Shown piece by piece: positions 1 to 8,817 of a stretch of 64,000 nt of DNA. The translations under genes and the position numbers were made by a program. Within the stretch, counting starts at the first letter, position 1, and the number at the start of each line of letters is the position of its first letter. A model generated the notes under the pieces. That model was not told the DNA's origin, searched no databases, and saw only the letters and a list, made by a program, of their open reading frames with translations. Location of the stretch: NCBI GenBank assembly GCA_963719345.1, contig CAVRCA010000006.1, positions 62,001 to 126,000 of the forward strand, given 5' to 3'. Source of the stretch: CAVRCA01 sp963719345 (lineage in GTDB: Bacteria > Pseudomonadota > Alphaproteobacteria > Acetobacterales > Acetobacteraceae).

Positions 1-1285
1 GGGTCTCGTTGTCCTTGTGCGGGTGATGGAAGGTCCACGGCGCCTTGCCTCGCAACACGTAGGTGTCGAGGGCGGAATAGGCGAGGCCGCCGAACATGCC
101 GTATCTGGCGAAGGCGGGGCGGACGTTGCGCACCTCGCGCAGCTCCGACCACAGCCAGCTGTCGCGCAGCTTGTCGGCATAGGTGGCGGGCTCGGCGGGC
201 CGACCGTCCGCCAGCGCCTCCGCGACCGCCTCGGCAGCCAGCATGCCCGACTTCATCGCGGTGTGCGTGCCCTTGATCTTGGGCACGTTGAGGAACCCCG
301 CCGTGTCGCCGATCAGCGCGCCGCCCGGAAAACTGAGGCGGGGGACGGACTGGAAGCCGCCCTCGCTCAGCGCCCGCGCGCCGTAGCTCACCCGCCGGCC
401 GCCCTCGAAATAGCGGCGCACATGCGGATGCGTCTTGAACCGCTGCATCTCGTCGAACGGCGAGAGCCAGGGATTGCGGTAGTCGAGCCCGACCACGAAG
501 CCGAACGAGATCAGGTTTTCCCCGAAATGGTACAGCCAGGAGCCGCCATACGTCTCGGTGTCGAGCGGCCAGCCGATCGTGTGCTCGATCAGTCCGGGCT
601 TGTGCCGCGCCGCCGGGATCTCCCAGAGTTCCTTCACGCCGAGCGCATAGGTCTGCATGTCGTGGCCGTCGCGCAGCTTGAAGCGTTCCATCAGCTTCTT
701 CGACAGCGAGCCGCGGCAGCCTTCCGCGAACAGCGTGTAGGCGGCGCGCAGCTCGATGCCGCGGGTGAAGTTGCCGGTGGGCTGGCCGTCCTTGCCGATC
801 CCCATGTCGCCGGTGGCGACGCCGACCACCTTGCCGCCTTCCTCCAGCACCTCGGCGGCGGCGAACCCCGGGTAGATCTCGACACCAAGGCCCTCGGCCT
901 GCTGCGCCAGCCACCGGCACACGTTGCCGAGCGAGACGATGTAGTTGCCGTGGTTGTGCATCTGCGGCGGCGTCGGCAGCTTGAAGGCGCGCCTGGGGGT
1001 GAGGAACAGGAACCGGTCGGTGCCGGCCGGCGTCGCCAGCGGGATCTCCTTGGGGTCCCAGCCCGGCAACAGCTCGTTCAGGGCGCGCGGCTCGATCACC
1101 GCCCCCGAGAGGATGTGCGCGCCGACCTCGCCACCCTTCTCGAGCAGGCAGACCGACGCGTCCGGGGCGAGTTGCTTGAGGCGGATCGCCGCCGCGAGGC
1201 CCGAAGGACCCGCGCCCACGATCACCACGTCGAACTCCATCGTCTCGCGGGGTTCCTGCCCGTCGCCAACCGCTTCCTCGGCCAT
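1..1285 (-). CDS. Electron transfer flavoprotein-ubiquinone oxidoreductase (3' part missing)
   Basis: This inner-membrane enzyme passes electrons from reduced ETF (acyl-CoA and choline-derivative dehydrogenases) to ubiquinone. The N-terminal 428 residues are visible. They begin with the FAD-binding stretch VIVGAGPSGLAAAIRL, followed by LLEKGGEVGAHILSGAV and the quinone-domain region (GWPLDTETYGGSWLYH). The family is normally about 540-550 residues, so the C-terminal 4Fe-4S ferredoxin-like part lies outside the window. The ATG at 1285 is preceded by GGAGG at good spacing, which fixes the start. A divergent uracil-DNA glycosylase homologue starts 100 bp away. An acyl-CoA dehydrogenase at 37.3 kb could feed electrons to it. 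Identification is confident; only truncation by the window edge is unusual. Confidence 0.95.
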   Translation of the reverse strand, partial: MAEEAVGDGQEPRETMEFDVVIVGAGPSGLAAAIRLKQLAPDASVCLLEKGGEVGAHILSGAVIEPRALNELLPGWDPKEIPLATPAGTDRFLFLTPRRAFKLPTPPQMHNHGNYIVSLGNVCRWLAQQAEGLGVEIYPGFAAAEVLEEGGKVVGVATGDMGIGKDGQPTGNFTRGIELRAAYTLFAEGCRGSLSKKLMERFKLRDGHDMQTYALGVKELWEIPAARHKPGLIEHTIGWPLDTETYGGSWLYHFGENLISFGFVVGLDYRNPWLSPFDEMQRFKTHPHVRRYFEGGRRVSYGARALSEGGFQSVPRLSFPGGALIGDTAGFLNVPKIKGTHTAMKSGMLAAEAVAEALADGRPAEPATYADKLRDSWLWSELREVRNVRPAFARYGMFGGLAYSALDTYVLRGKAPWTFHHPHKDNET

Positions 1286-1385
1286 GTCGCTCCTCCGACC
1301 CTGCCCCTGCACATGGGCGCTTGCGCGAACCTAGGCAGGCCGCACGGCTTGCGCAAAGTCGACCCGCCGTGCAGGAACGCGTCTG

Positions 1386-2204
1386 ATGGACGCACTTGCC
1401 GCACTGAAGTTGCAGGTCGAGTGGGGTGCCGACGAGGCGCTGGAGGCCGCGCCGCTGCAACGGCTGAGGATGCCCCCCCAGGCTTCCCCTGCCCTGGATT
1501 CCCCTCCCCTGGTCCCATCCTCCGTCGCGCCGCCGCCGGCAAGCCGGCCCGCAGCCACGCGGGCGGGAACGGCGGCAAGTCGGGCGGCGGCCCTCGCCGC
1601 GTCGGCGCAGGATCTCGAAGCATTGGAGGCGGCGCTCGCCGGCTTCGACGAATGCGCCCTGCGCGATACCGCCACCCGTCTGGTGTTCGCCGCCGGTGAG
1701 GGTGCCGCCGGGATCATGGCGGTGGGTGACGTGCCGGGACCGGACGAGGACCGTGCCGGCGCACCTTTCGCGGGCGCGCCGGGCCGCTACCTGGACCAGA
1801 TGCTGGCAAGCATCGGGCTGGACCGCGGCGACGTGCGGCTGACCGTCCTGGTTCCCTGGCGACCGCCCGGCGGCCGGCCGGCCACCGAAAGCGAAGTCGC
1901 GCTCTGCCTGCCGTTCCTGCTCCGCCACATCGCCCTGGCGCGGCCACGCCGATTGCTGCTGCTCGGCCCCCTCGCCGCCCGCACCCTGATCCCCGTCGGG
2001 CCGGCAGGCCGCCGCAAACCCCGGGGCGGCTGGACCGATATCGCCGTCCCCGACCTGCCGGCGCCGGTTCCTGCCCTGGTGCTTGGCAGCCCGGCGGCGT
2101 TGCTCGCGAGCCCGGCCGGCCGCCGCGAGGCGTGGGCCGGCCTGCGGCTGCTGCGACGGGCGCTGGACCAGGATGCGCAGCGTGCGCCGTCGGCCCCGGG
2201 CTGA
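1386..2204 (+). CDS. Degenerate family-4-like uracil-DNA glycosylase
   Basis: A 272-residue protein with a Pro/Ala-rich linker (about residues 30-75) and a C-terminal UDG-superfamily fold. Recognisable parts are GDVPGPDED (114-122; canonical GEAPGxxED), the PFAGAPGRYLDQML helix and the later PRRLLLLGPLAARTL strand. Family 4 enzymes hold a 4Fe-4S cluster with four Cys and have a HPS/HPA loop. Here the first CxxC keeps only Cys90 (position 93 is Arg), only one more family-position Cys is visible (in EVALC), and the HPxxLL loop reads GSPAALL, without the His. The start has AGGAA upstream. I infer a non-catalytic or altered derivative; whether it still binds DNA is unknown. Confidence 0.72.
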   Translation: MDALAALKLQVEWGADEALEAAPLQRLRMPPQASPALDSPPLVPSSVAPPPASRPAATRAGTAASRAAALAASAQDLEALEAALAGFDECALRDTATRLVFAAGEGAAGIMAVGDVPGPDEDRAGAPFAGAPGRYLDQMLASIGLDRGDVRLTVLVPWRPPGGRPATESEVALCLPFLLRHIALARPRRLLLLGPLAARTLIPVGPAGRRKPRGGWTDIAVPDLPAPVPALVLGSPAALLASPAGRREAWAGLRLLRRALDQDAQRAPSAPG

Positions 2205-2311
2205 AGCCGCGGCAGCGGGCCGGTTCGCCCGCTTCACGCCGCGCGCCGGAGCTGAGAGAATGGGTTGCACCGCGCGCCCTCTCCGCGGCGCTCCAGCAAC
2301 GGCAGGCACCC

Positions 2312-2857
<546 letters not shown>

Positions 2858-3041
2858 CCGCACGGCAATAACACGGCGGAGATCGTCAATGCTCAATCCG
2901 ATGTTCCGCTTCCGGCTGCACGCTTGAGCACACTTGTTGCTGCAAGTTTGGTTCGGGTCGTTACCGGCGGCTATCATCGGTTCGCCCTTTGGCGATCATT
3001 CAGGGAACGTCGTCCCTTCTGCATCCGCCATGCGGATGAAC

Positions 3042-4418
3042 CTACCGGGTTGCGTCCTGGTTCTCCACTCGTGCTTGCACATCGCCCAATGCAGGCGGAG
3101 AAGCCTGCGCAATGACAAAACGGCGGGCCAGCGCCGAGTAGATCGGGCGACGGCACACCAGCCGCGAGACGCCGAATGCCAGGAACGCGGTGGCCATCAG
3201 CGGAATGGTCATCCGCTGGTTGTCGGTCATCTCCATCACGATCAGCGTCGCGGTGATCGGCGCCTGCACCACGCCGGAGAAATAGGCGACCATGCCGAGC
3301 AGCACCACGGCACCGGCCGGCGCTTCGGGGACGAGGTGGGAGATCCAGGACCCGATGCCGGCGCCCACCGCAAGCGAGGGCGCGAAGATGCCGCCCGGGA
3401 TGCCACTGATATAGGAGACGACGTTCGCCATCAGCTTGAGCACCGCGAAACTTGTCGGCAGATCGGAGTGTCCCTCCACCAGGCTGCGCGCCTGGGCGTA
3501 GCCCGTGCCGTATGTGGTGCCGCCGGACAGCGTGCCGCACGCGGCGATCGCGAGGCCGCAGAGCGCGGCGAACAGGATCGGACGGTGCGCCACGAACCGG
3601 CCGGCGCGGCCGCGCAATCCGCGCGCGGCGACCAGCAGGGTCGAGCTGAACAGCCCACCGGCGAGGCCGCCCGAGATGCTGCACAGCAACACCGCGATCC
3701 AGCCGAGCCCGAAATTCAGCTCCGCCGGTGTGCTGCCGAAATACGTGTAGTTGCCCATCAGCCCGAGGGTGGTGACGCCGGCGACCACGACGGCGGTGAA
3801 CACCACCCCGGAGGTGCGCGCCTCGAACGAGTGGCTGAGCTCCTCGATCGCGAACACCACGCCGGCGAGCGGGGTGTTGAAGGCCGCCGCGATCCCGGCC
3901 GCTCCGCCGGCCAGCACGAGGGCGCGCTGCAACTCGGCGCGCGGCAGGTTGAGCCTGCGGCCCAGCGCGAACATGATCGAGGCGCCCACCTGCACGGTCG
4001 GCCCCTCCCGCCCAATGGACGCCCCGGACGCGAGACCGAGCAAGGTCAGCAGAACCTTGCCCGCCGCGATCCGCAGGTTGAGTACGCGGCCGACCACCGC
4101 GGCGTCGGTGATGTGCAGGGCGGCGATCACCTGCGGGATGCCGCTGCCCTGGGCGCCCGGGAACACGCGGCGGGTGAGCAGCAGCGAGAGCACCAGCCCC
4201 GCCGGGGCGATGACGAAGGCAAGCGCCGGGTGGCCGTCCAGCATCACGGTGAACAATCGGCTGGCTCGATCCGCGGCGGCGGCGAAGCCGATCGCCACCA
4301 CCGCGACGATGATTGCGCCCAGCCAGAAGACGACCCGACGCAGCCACTGGCGCGGCGAGACCAGCGGCAAGCGCGAGATGCGACGGGCACGCGTCCGAAG
4401 ATGGCGGGGGATTCTCAT
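3042..4418 (-). CDS. ClC-family chloride channel/antiporter
   Basis: A 458-residue polytopic membrane protein. The Cl- selectivity motifs are GSGIPQ, GREGPTVQVGA (the external gating Glu is present) and GGIFAPSLAVGAGIG. The FNTPLAGVVFAIEE helix keeps the internal proton-path Glu, and the C-terminal PIYSALARR keeps the Tyr that coordinates central Cl-. Both glutamates argue for a Cl-/H+ exchanger rather than a passive channel. There is no CBS domain. I chose the ATG at 4418 because it overlaps the stop of the upstream glycosyltransferase (ATGA); upstream in-frame codons are antisense-like and Arg-rich. It is the last gene of a three-gene overlapping operon. Confidence 0.92.
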   Translation of the reverse strand: MRIPRHLRTRARRISRLPLVSPRQWLRRVVFWLGAIIVAVVAIGFAAAADRASRLFTVMLDGHPALAFVIAPAGLVLSLLLTRRVFPGAQGSGIPQVIAALHITDAAVVGRVLNLRIAAGKVLLTLLGLASGASIGREGPTVQVGASIMFALGRRLNLPRAELQRALVLAGGAAGIAAAFNTPLAGVVFAIEELSHSFEARTSGVVFTAVVVAGVTTLGLMGNYTYFGSTPAELNFGLGWIAVLLCSISGGLAGGLFSSTLLVAARGLRGRAGRFVAHRPILFAALCGLAIAACGTLSGGTTYGTGYAQARSLVEGHSDLPTSFAVLKLMANVVSYISGIPGGIFAPSLAVGAGIGSWISHLVPEAPAGAVVLLGMVAYFSGVVQAPITATLIVMEMTDNQRMTIPLMATAFLAFGVSRLVCRRPIYSALARRFVIAQASPPALGDVQARVENQDATR

Positions 4419-4987
4419 CCACGCAGCTTGGCAAGATCCGCGCCGGTGTCCACGTCCCGCAGCCGGCGCAGCAGCACGACGCGGCGGCCGGCGAAGTTCG
4501 CCAGCGTGTCGGCGAGAGCGTGCTCGGTGGACCAGCGCGCGCCGGCGAAGGGTCGCCCGGGTCGCCGCCGGCCGAGCGCCACCAGCCAATAGCCGCCGTC
4601 CTCGGCCGGGCCGAACACGGCGTCGGCTTGGCCCAGTGCGCGGAACGCGGCGAGCGCATCTCGGGCGCCCGCGTCCGGGATGTCGGCGCCGATCAGCGCC
4701 ACCCGCGCCCGCGGAAAGCGATCGATGGCGCGGTGCATTCGCAGCCCGAGGTCGCCCCGGCCCTGGCCGATCCGCGGCACCCTGACCGGCAGGCCAAACC
4801 GCGCCCCGTCGGGCGTGACCGCGAGCACGGTGCGGAAGCGCCGGTCGGCGGCCAGCTCTTGAAGGAGCCGGCGCAGGGTCGCGTTGTGGAAGCGCAGCGC
4901 CGCCCGCGCGCCGATGTCGCGCGCCAGGCGCCGCTTGACCATGCCCAGACGCGGCGCGCGCGCGAACACGATCACCGTATCCTTCAC
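4415..4987 (-). CDS. TIGR04282-type (DUF2064) glycosyltransferase
   Basis: A 190-residue nucleotidyltransferase/GT-A-like protein of the family often paired with TIGR04283 transferases near radical SAM or arsenosugar genes. Visible motifs are VIVFARAPRLGMVKRRLA at the N-terminus, ALIGADIPDAG (the acidic metal/nucleotide site) and VFGPAEDGGYWLVAL. The GTG start at 4987 overlaps the stop of the preceding glycosyltransferase (GTGA), and its own stop overlaps the ClC start (ATGA), so translation is probably coupled. The transferred sugar and acceptor cannot be told from sequence. No arsM or other arsenic gene is nearby, so an arsenosugar role is not supported here. Confidence 0.85.
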   Translation of the reverse strand: MKDTVIVFARAPRLGMVKRRLARDIGARAALRFHNATLRRLLQELAADRRFRTVLAVTPDGARFGLPVRVPRIGQGRGDLGLRMHRAIDRFPRARVALIGADIPDAGARDALAAFRALGQADAVFGPAEDGGYWLVALGRRRPGRPFAGARWSTEHALADTLANFAGRRVVLLRRLRDVDTGADLAKLRG

Positions 4988-5643
4988 GAGTAGAGCCGCA
5001 GGATCAGGCGCGGCGGCACGCCCGCCAGATAGAGCGAGAGGCAGACGAGGTTGCGTGCCGAGCGGCGCCACCAGCCGTCGCGCTCCCATCGCTCGGCCGA
5101 CGTGACCGCCGTCGCTTCCAGCGCCACCAAGCGGTGGCGTCCGATCCGGCGCACCAGGTCGACGTCCTCCATCAGCGGCAGCGGGCGCATCCCGCCCACC
5201 GCGCGCAGCAGGTCGCGATGGATCAGCAAGCCCTGGTCCCCGTACGGCAGCGCCAGCCACCGGCACCGCCAGGCGACGGCGCGCTCGAGACGCCGTGCCC
5301 GCCGATCCGTGCTCGCCAGTGCGAAGCGGAGAAAGGCGGCCCGGCCCGATCCGCCCCGCATGTGCCGCTCCATTGCCTCCCGCCATCCCGGCCCGAGCCG
5401 CGTGTCCGCGTGCAACAGCAGCAGCCAGACGCCGCTCGCGGCCGCCACGCCCGCTGCGAGTTGGCCGCCCCGGCCACGCGGCGCCGCAATCACCCGGGCC
5501 CCGGCCGCGGCGGCGATCTCCGTGGTCGCGTCCGTGCTGCCGCCATCGCAGACGAGGATTTCCGAGATCGGCGGCCCGGAACACTGCTCCAGCACGCCCG
5601 CAAGCACCCCAGCGGCGTTCAGCGTCGGGATGAGAACGGTCAG
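4984..5643 (-). CDS. TIGR04283-type family 2 glycosyltransferase
   Basis: A GT-A glycosyltransferase of about 219 residues. It has the nucleotide-binding start LTVLIPTLNAAG, CDGGSTDATTEIA, the metal-binding LLLLHADTRL, and GDQGLLIHRDLLRAVGG followed by PLMEDVDLVRRI. The family usually begins directly at the (I/T)VIIPTLN strand. There is no ATG, GTG or TTG at that point; the reading frame offers CTG at 5643 or ATA at 5661, so the start is unusual or miscalled. The 3' end overlaps the TIGR04282 gene by four bases (GTGA). The divergent PA0069-type radical SAM gene begins about 80 bp away, probably sharing the promoter region. Confidence 0.83.
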   Translation of the reverse strand: MTVLIPTLNAAGVLAGVLEQCSGPPISEILVCDGGSTDATTEIAAAAGARVIAAPRGRGGQLAAGVAAASGVWLLLLHADTRLGPGWREAMERHMRGGSGRAAFLRFALASTDRRARRLERAVAWRCRWLALPYGDQGLLIHRDLLRAVGGMRPLPLMEDVDLVRRIGRHRLVALEATAVTSAERWERDGWWRRSARNLVCLSLYLAGVPPRLILRLYS

Positions 5644-5724
5644 GCGATAAAGTTCTTCTATTGTTCTTGCCTGTGGGCGCCGGGTTTGCCACTGTTCACT
5701 GCGAACGGAAGGGGAACGAAGGTC

Positions 5725-6924
5725 ATGCGGCACCTTACCGCCTCTCGTGAACTGGCGGAAACCCGCGAGCTGGATGCCGAGGCACTTGCGGCGATGGAGC
5801 TGGCCGGATTGCCCGAGCCGCCCCCGGTCGGCAAGGCACCGCCGCGCGGCCGCAAGGGCCGGGGTGCGACGGGAAATCCCGCAGTGCGGTTCGACGCCGA
5901 GACCGCCGCCCCGTTCGACGACGGCTGGCAGACGCTGGCGGCCGACTTCGCCGAGCTGCCGCCGCTGCCGACCACGCTGACGCGGGATGCCTCTCGCAGC
6001 GTGATCAGTTGGAACACCAGCCCGGATATCGGCTTCGACCGCGCCGTCAACCCGTATCGCGGCTGCGAGCACGGCTGCATCTACTGCTACGCGCGGCCGA
6101 CGCACGCCTATCTGGGCTATTCGCCCGGCCTCGATTTCGAGACCAAGCTGATCTACAAGCCGGACGTTGCCGGGTTGCTCGAGGCGGCGCTGCGCAAGCC
6201 GGGCTATGCGGCCAAGACGCTGGCGCTCGGTTCCAACACCGACCCCTATCAGCCCGTCGAGCGCACCCTCAAGCTCACCCGCTCGGTGCTGGAAGTGCTC
6301 GACCGCTTCAACCACCCGGTCAGCATCGTCACCAAGTCGGCCGGTGTGTTGCGCGATCTCGACATCCTGGTGCGGATGGCCGAGCGCCGCCTGGCCCGCG
6401 TCTACGTGTCGGTGACGACGCTCGATCCGGCGCTCGCCCGGCGGATGGAGCCGCGTGCGGCGACGCCCGCGCGGCGCTTGCAGGCGGTTGCGGAACTGGC
6501 CCGCGCCGGCGTGCCGGTGGGCGTGCTGGCCGCGCCGATGATCCCCGGCCTGAACGACGCCGAGCTGGAGAAGATACTCGAGGCCTGCGCCAAGCATGGC
6601 GCGCGGTATGCGGGTTACGTGCTGCTGCGGCTGCCGCACGAACTGCGGCAGATGTTCGAGCAATGGCTGCACACGCATTTTCCCGAGCGGGCCGGACACG
6701 TGCTCAGCCTGATCCGCCAGACCCGTGAGGGCGCCCTGAGCGACCCCCGCTTCCATCACCGGTTTTCCGGCAGCGGCGCCTATGCGGAATTGCTGGCCAG
6801 CCGATTCGCCCGCGCCTCGCGCACGCTCGGGCTTGACGAGCAGCGGGAGGGCCTGGAGACCGCCCTCTTCGCCGTGCCCGGCACGGCGGCACCCGCCCCG
6901 GAACGCCAGATGACGCTGTTCTGA
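5725..6924 (+). CDS. PA0069-type (SplB-like) radical SAM protein
   Basis: A 399-residue cytosolic radical SAM enzyme related to spore photoproduct lyase-like proteins (PA0069/Rv2578c family). The cluster motif is RGCEHGCIYCYAR, a CxxxCxxC binding a 4Fe-4S cluster and SAM. It is preceded by NTSPDIGFDRAVNPY and followed by LALGSNTDPYQPVE, both family hallmarks. A basic, Gly-rich N-terminal extension (residues 38-52, GRKGRGATGNP) precedes the core. The ATG at 5725 has a GGGGAACGAAGG ribosome-binding region. Divergent from the GT-GT-ClC operon. The substrate is unknown; family members are often found near DNA repair genes, and two photolyases lie 6-8 kb downstream. Confidence 0.9.
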   Translation: MRHLTASRELAETRELDAEALAAMELAGLPEPPPVGKAPPRGRKGRGATGNPAVRFDAETAAPFDDGWQTLAADFAELPPLPTTLTRDASRSVISWNTSPDIGFDRAVNPYRGCEHGCIYCYARPTHAYLGYSPGLDFETKLIYKPDVAGLLEAALRKPGYAAKTLALGSNTDPYQPVERTLKLTRSVLEVLDRFNHPVSIVTKSAGVLRDLDILVRMAERRLARVYVSVTTLDPALARRMEPRAATPARRLQAVAELARAGVPVGVLAAPMIPGLNDAELEKILEACAKHGARYAGYVLLRLPHELRQMFEQWLHTHFPERAGHVLSLIRQTREGALSDPRFHHRFSGSGAYAELLASRFARASRTLGLDEQREGLETALFAVPGTAAPAPERQMTLF

Positions 6925-6991
6925 CCCAGGCGGTTCCACCCGCGCGTGACCGGTGAAATGATGGCGCCGGTCGGTTTCGGGGGAAAAGTCG

Positions 6992-7780
6992 ATGGCGCGT
7001 CTGGCCGGCAAGGTGGCGATCGTGACGGGGGCGGCCTCGCGGGGCGAGGGGGTGGGCAACGGCGCGGCCGCCGCGATCCTGTTCGCGCGCGAGGGGGCCA
7101 AGGTGATACTGGTCAACCGCGACCGCGAGCGGGCGGAGGGGCTGGCCGAGACCATCCGGGCGGACGGCGGCGAGGCGTCAGCGTTCGCCGCCGACGTGCG
7201 CCAGTCCGATCAGGCGGCGGCAATGGCCGCCTTTGCGGTCGAGCGCTACGGACGGCTCGACATCCTGCACAACAATGTCGGTGTCGGTGGCCGCGGCGGC
7301 TCGGCCGAGACGGTCGATCTTGCCGACTGGAATTTTGTGCTCGAAGCCAATCTCACCTCGGCGCTGCTCTGCTGCCGTGCGGCGATCCCGCACATGCTGG
7401 CAAGCGGCGGCGGCTCCATCGTCAACGTCTCCTCGACGGTGGGCGCGATGGGCATGTCGGGCAGCGCAGGCGCCGTGGCCTATGCCGCGTCGAAAGCCGG
7501 GATGCACGGCCTGACCTTGTCGATCGCGGCCGACTACGCCGCCCGGAACGTACGCGCGAACTGCCTCGTGGTGGGGACGGTGAACACCCCGATGGTGGCG
7601 CGGCTCGGGGCCGAAGCCTTGGAACGACGCCGCCAGATGGTGCCGATGCAGACCGAGGGCACCGGCTGGGATGTGGGTTACGCCGCGCTGTTTCTGGCCA
7701 GCGACGAAGCCCGCTGGATCACCGGGCTGCTGATGCCGGTCGACGGCGGGTTTTCGGCAATCCGCGCCTGGCCGCGCTGA
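6992..7780 (+). CDS. SDR family oxidoreductase
   Basis: A 262-residue Rossmann-fold NAD(P)-dependent dehydrogenase of classical SDR length. The nucleotide loop is extended (TGAASRGEGVGNG instead of TGxxxGxG), the usual NNAG reads NNVG, the Ser is in VNVSSTVG and the catalytic pair is in YAASKAG. An Asp-like discriminator is not obvious (VNRDRER suggests NADP). The ATG at 6992 follows GGGGGAAAAG. Its last 103 bases overlap the 3' end of the convergent acyltransferase gene, an unusually long antisense coding overlap. The substrate is not predictable from sequence or neighbours. Confidence 0.88.
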   Translation: MARLAGKVAIVTGAASRGEGVGNGAAAAILFAREGAKVILVNRDRERAEGLAETIRADGGEASAFAADVRQSDQAAAMAAFAVERYGRLDILHNNVGVGGRGGSAETVDLADWNFVLEANLTSALLCCRAAIPHMLASGGGSIVNVSSTVGAMGMSGSAGAVAYAASKAGMHGLTLSIAADYAARNVRANCLVVGTVNTPMVARLGAEALERRRQMVPMQTEGTGWDVGYAALFLASDEARWITGLLMPVDGGFSAIRAWPR

Positions 7781-8766
7781 CCGAGGCGTTGCGCCAGCTC
7801 GCGCAGTGCGATCGGCCCGAGCGTGCCGGCCAGCATCAGCGCCGCGGCAATCGGGATGAACCGCACGCCGTCCCAGCTCACGAAGCGGAGCAGCACCGCT
7901 TTCGCGACCCCGATGCAGATCGTGTTGAGCAGGTAGATGGCGAAACTGCTGCCGCCGAGCCATAGCAGCGTGCGGGATCGCGCGAGCCGGCCGGCGCGGA
8001 CGGCGCCATGCAGCGCCGGAATGGCAACCGCAGCGGTGGCCAGCATCAGCGCCCGGTAGCCGATCGTGTGCGTGCCCGCCGTCATGTCGACCGGGAACAG
8101 CGCGGCGCACACGCACCCGAGCAGCCCGAAGAACGCGGCGGCGAAGGCCCAGCGGGCACGGCCCATAAAGGCGAGCCAGCCTGGTCCCGCGTCGGCGGCA
8201 AGGCCGCCGGCAACGAAGAAGATGAAGTAGGCAGAAATGCGATCGGCATAGAGCAGCGGGGGCGCTGCAAGCGCCCACAGCAGCACGGCCACCAGCAGCA
8301 GCGCGGGACGCCCCGCTCGGAGCAGCACCGGGGCGGCGATGCTGTAGGCGAACAGCACGGCGAGGTACCAGACGGAGGTGGCCGGGCTTCTATCGGTGTC
8401 CCAGACCAACGCGCGCAGCCCCTGCCACGGACCGGAGGGCAGGTTGTCGACCGGCCCGAGCCAAGCGTCGGCGAACAGCTTGCCCGCCAGGATCACGAGG
8501 CCGAACGCCAGGAACGGCAGCAGCAGCCGAGCCGCCCGTCGGCGTACCAGCGCCGGCCACGAACGGAGCGACGTGCGCGCCGCCCCCGAGCGGAACGCCA
8601 CATAGCCGCTCAGGTACATGAACAGCGGCATGTGAAACAGGTAGACGAGGATGCGCGCCTTCTCGTACCAGCCCACCCCCGCCGGCCCCTGCCGGGCCAC
8701 GAGGTGCCCGAACACGACCAGCAGGATCGCCAGTCCCTTCGCCCGCTCGATGTCGAGCCAGACAAT
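7678..8766 (-). CDS. Acyltransferase 3 (OafA/Oac-like) membrane protein
   Basis: An integral membrane O-acyltransferase of about 362 residues with about ten hydrophobic helices. The N-terminus carries the family signature WLDIERAKGLAILLVVFGHL, including the catalytic His, followed by YLFHMPLFMYLSGYV. Such enzymes acetylate or succinylate cell-surface glycans. The start is unclear: the frame has no ATG, GTG or TTG before the conserved WLD segment, and the nearest candidate is ATT at 8766. The gene is divergent from rnhB (51 bp apart) and its C-terminal 34 codons overlap the SDR gene on the other strand, so the last part (ENPPSTGISSPVIQ) may be weakly constrained. Confidence 0.82.
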   Translation of the reverse strand: MVWLDIERAKGLAILLVVFGHLVARQGPAGVGWYEKARILVYLFHMPLFMYLSGYVAFRSGAARTSLRSWPALVRRRAARLLLPFLAFGLVILAGKLFADAWLGPVDNLPSGPWQGLRALVWDTDRSPATSVWYLAVLFAYSIAAPVLLRAGRPALLLVAVLLWALAAPPLLYADRISAYFIFFVAGGLAADAGPGWLAFMGRARWAFAAAFFGLLGCVCAALFPVDMTAGTHTIGYRALMLATAAVAIPALHGAVRAGRLARSRTLLWLGGSSFAIYLLNTICIGVAKAVLLRFVSWDGVRFIPIAAALMLAGTLGPIALRELAQRLGQRGQARIAENPPSTGISSPVIQRASSLARNSAA

Positions 8767-8786
8767 CCTGGCGGACCGGGTGGCGC

Positions 8787-8791
8787 GACTC
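8787..8791. promoter_or_regulatory. Single GANTC site in the acyltransferase-rnhB divergent spacer
   Basis: GACTC matches the GANTC target of CcrM. It lies 26 bp before rnhB and 760 bp before ccrM, in the only intergenic spacer that can carry a promoter for rnhB-ccrM. In Caulobacter, GANTC methylation in the ccrM promoter gives cell-cycle control; applying that here is inference, and one 5-bp match can arise by chance. Confidence 0.3.
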
Positions 8792-8817
8792 CTGCCACGC
8801 CTGCTATCGGCGCAGCG

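Noticed and set aside
2934..4592. Long plus-strand open frame opposite the ClC gene
   Set aside because: Arg/Gln/His-rich shadow typical of high-GC antisense frames; the ClC protein on the other strand has every family motif.
4415..5643. Arsenosugar biosynthesis operon
   Set aside because: The two transferase families suggest it by association, but arsM, arsS or other arsenic genes are absent.
4984..7155. Fusion of the GT2 gene with a long upstream extension
   Set aside because: The extension is antisense to the radical SAM gene and has no glycosyltransferase-like or other domain.
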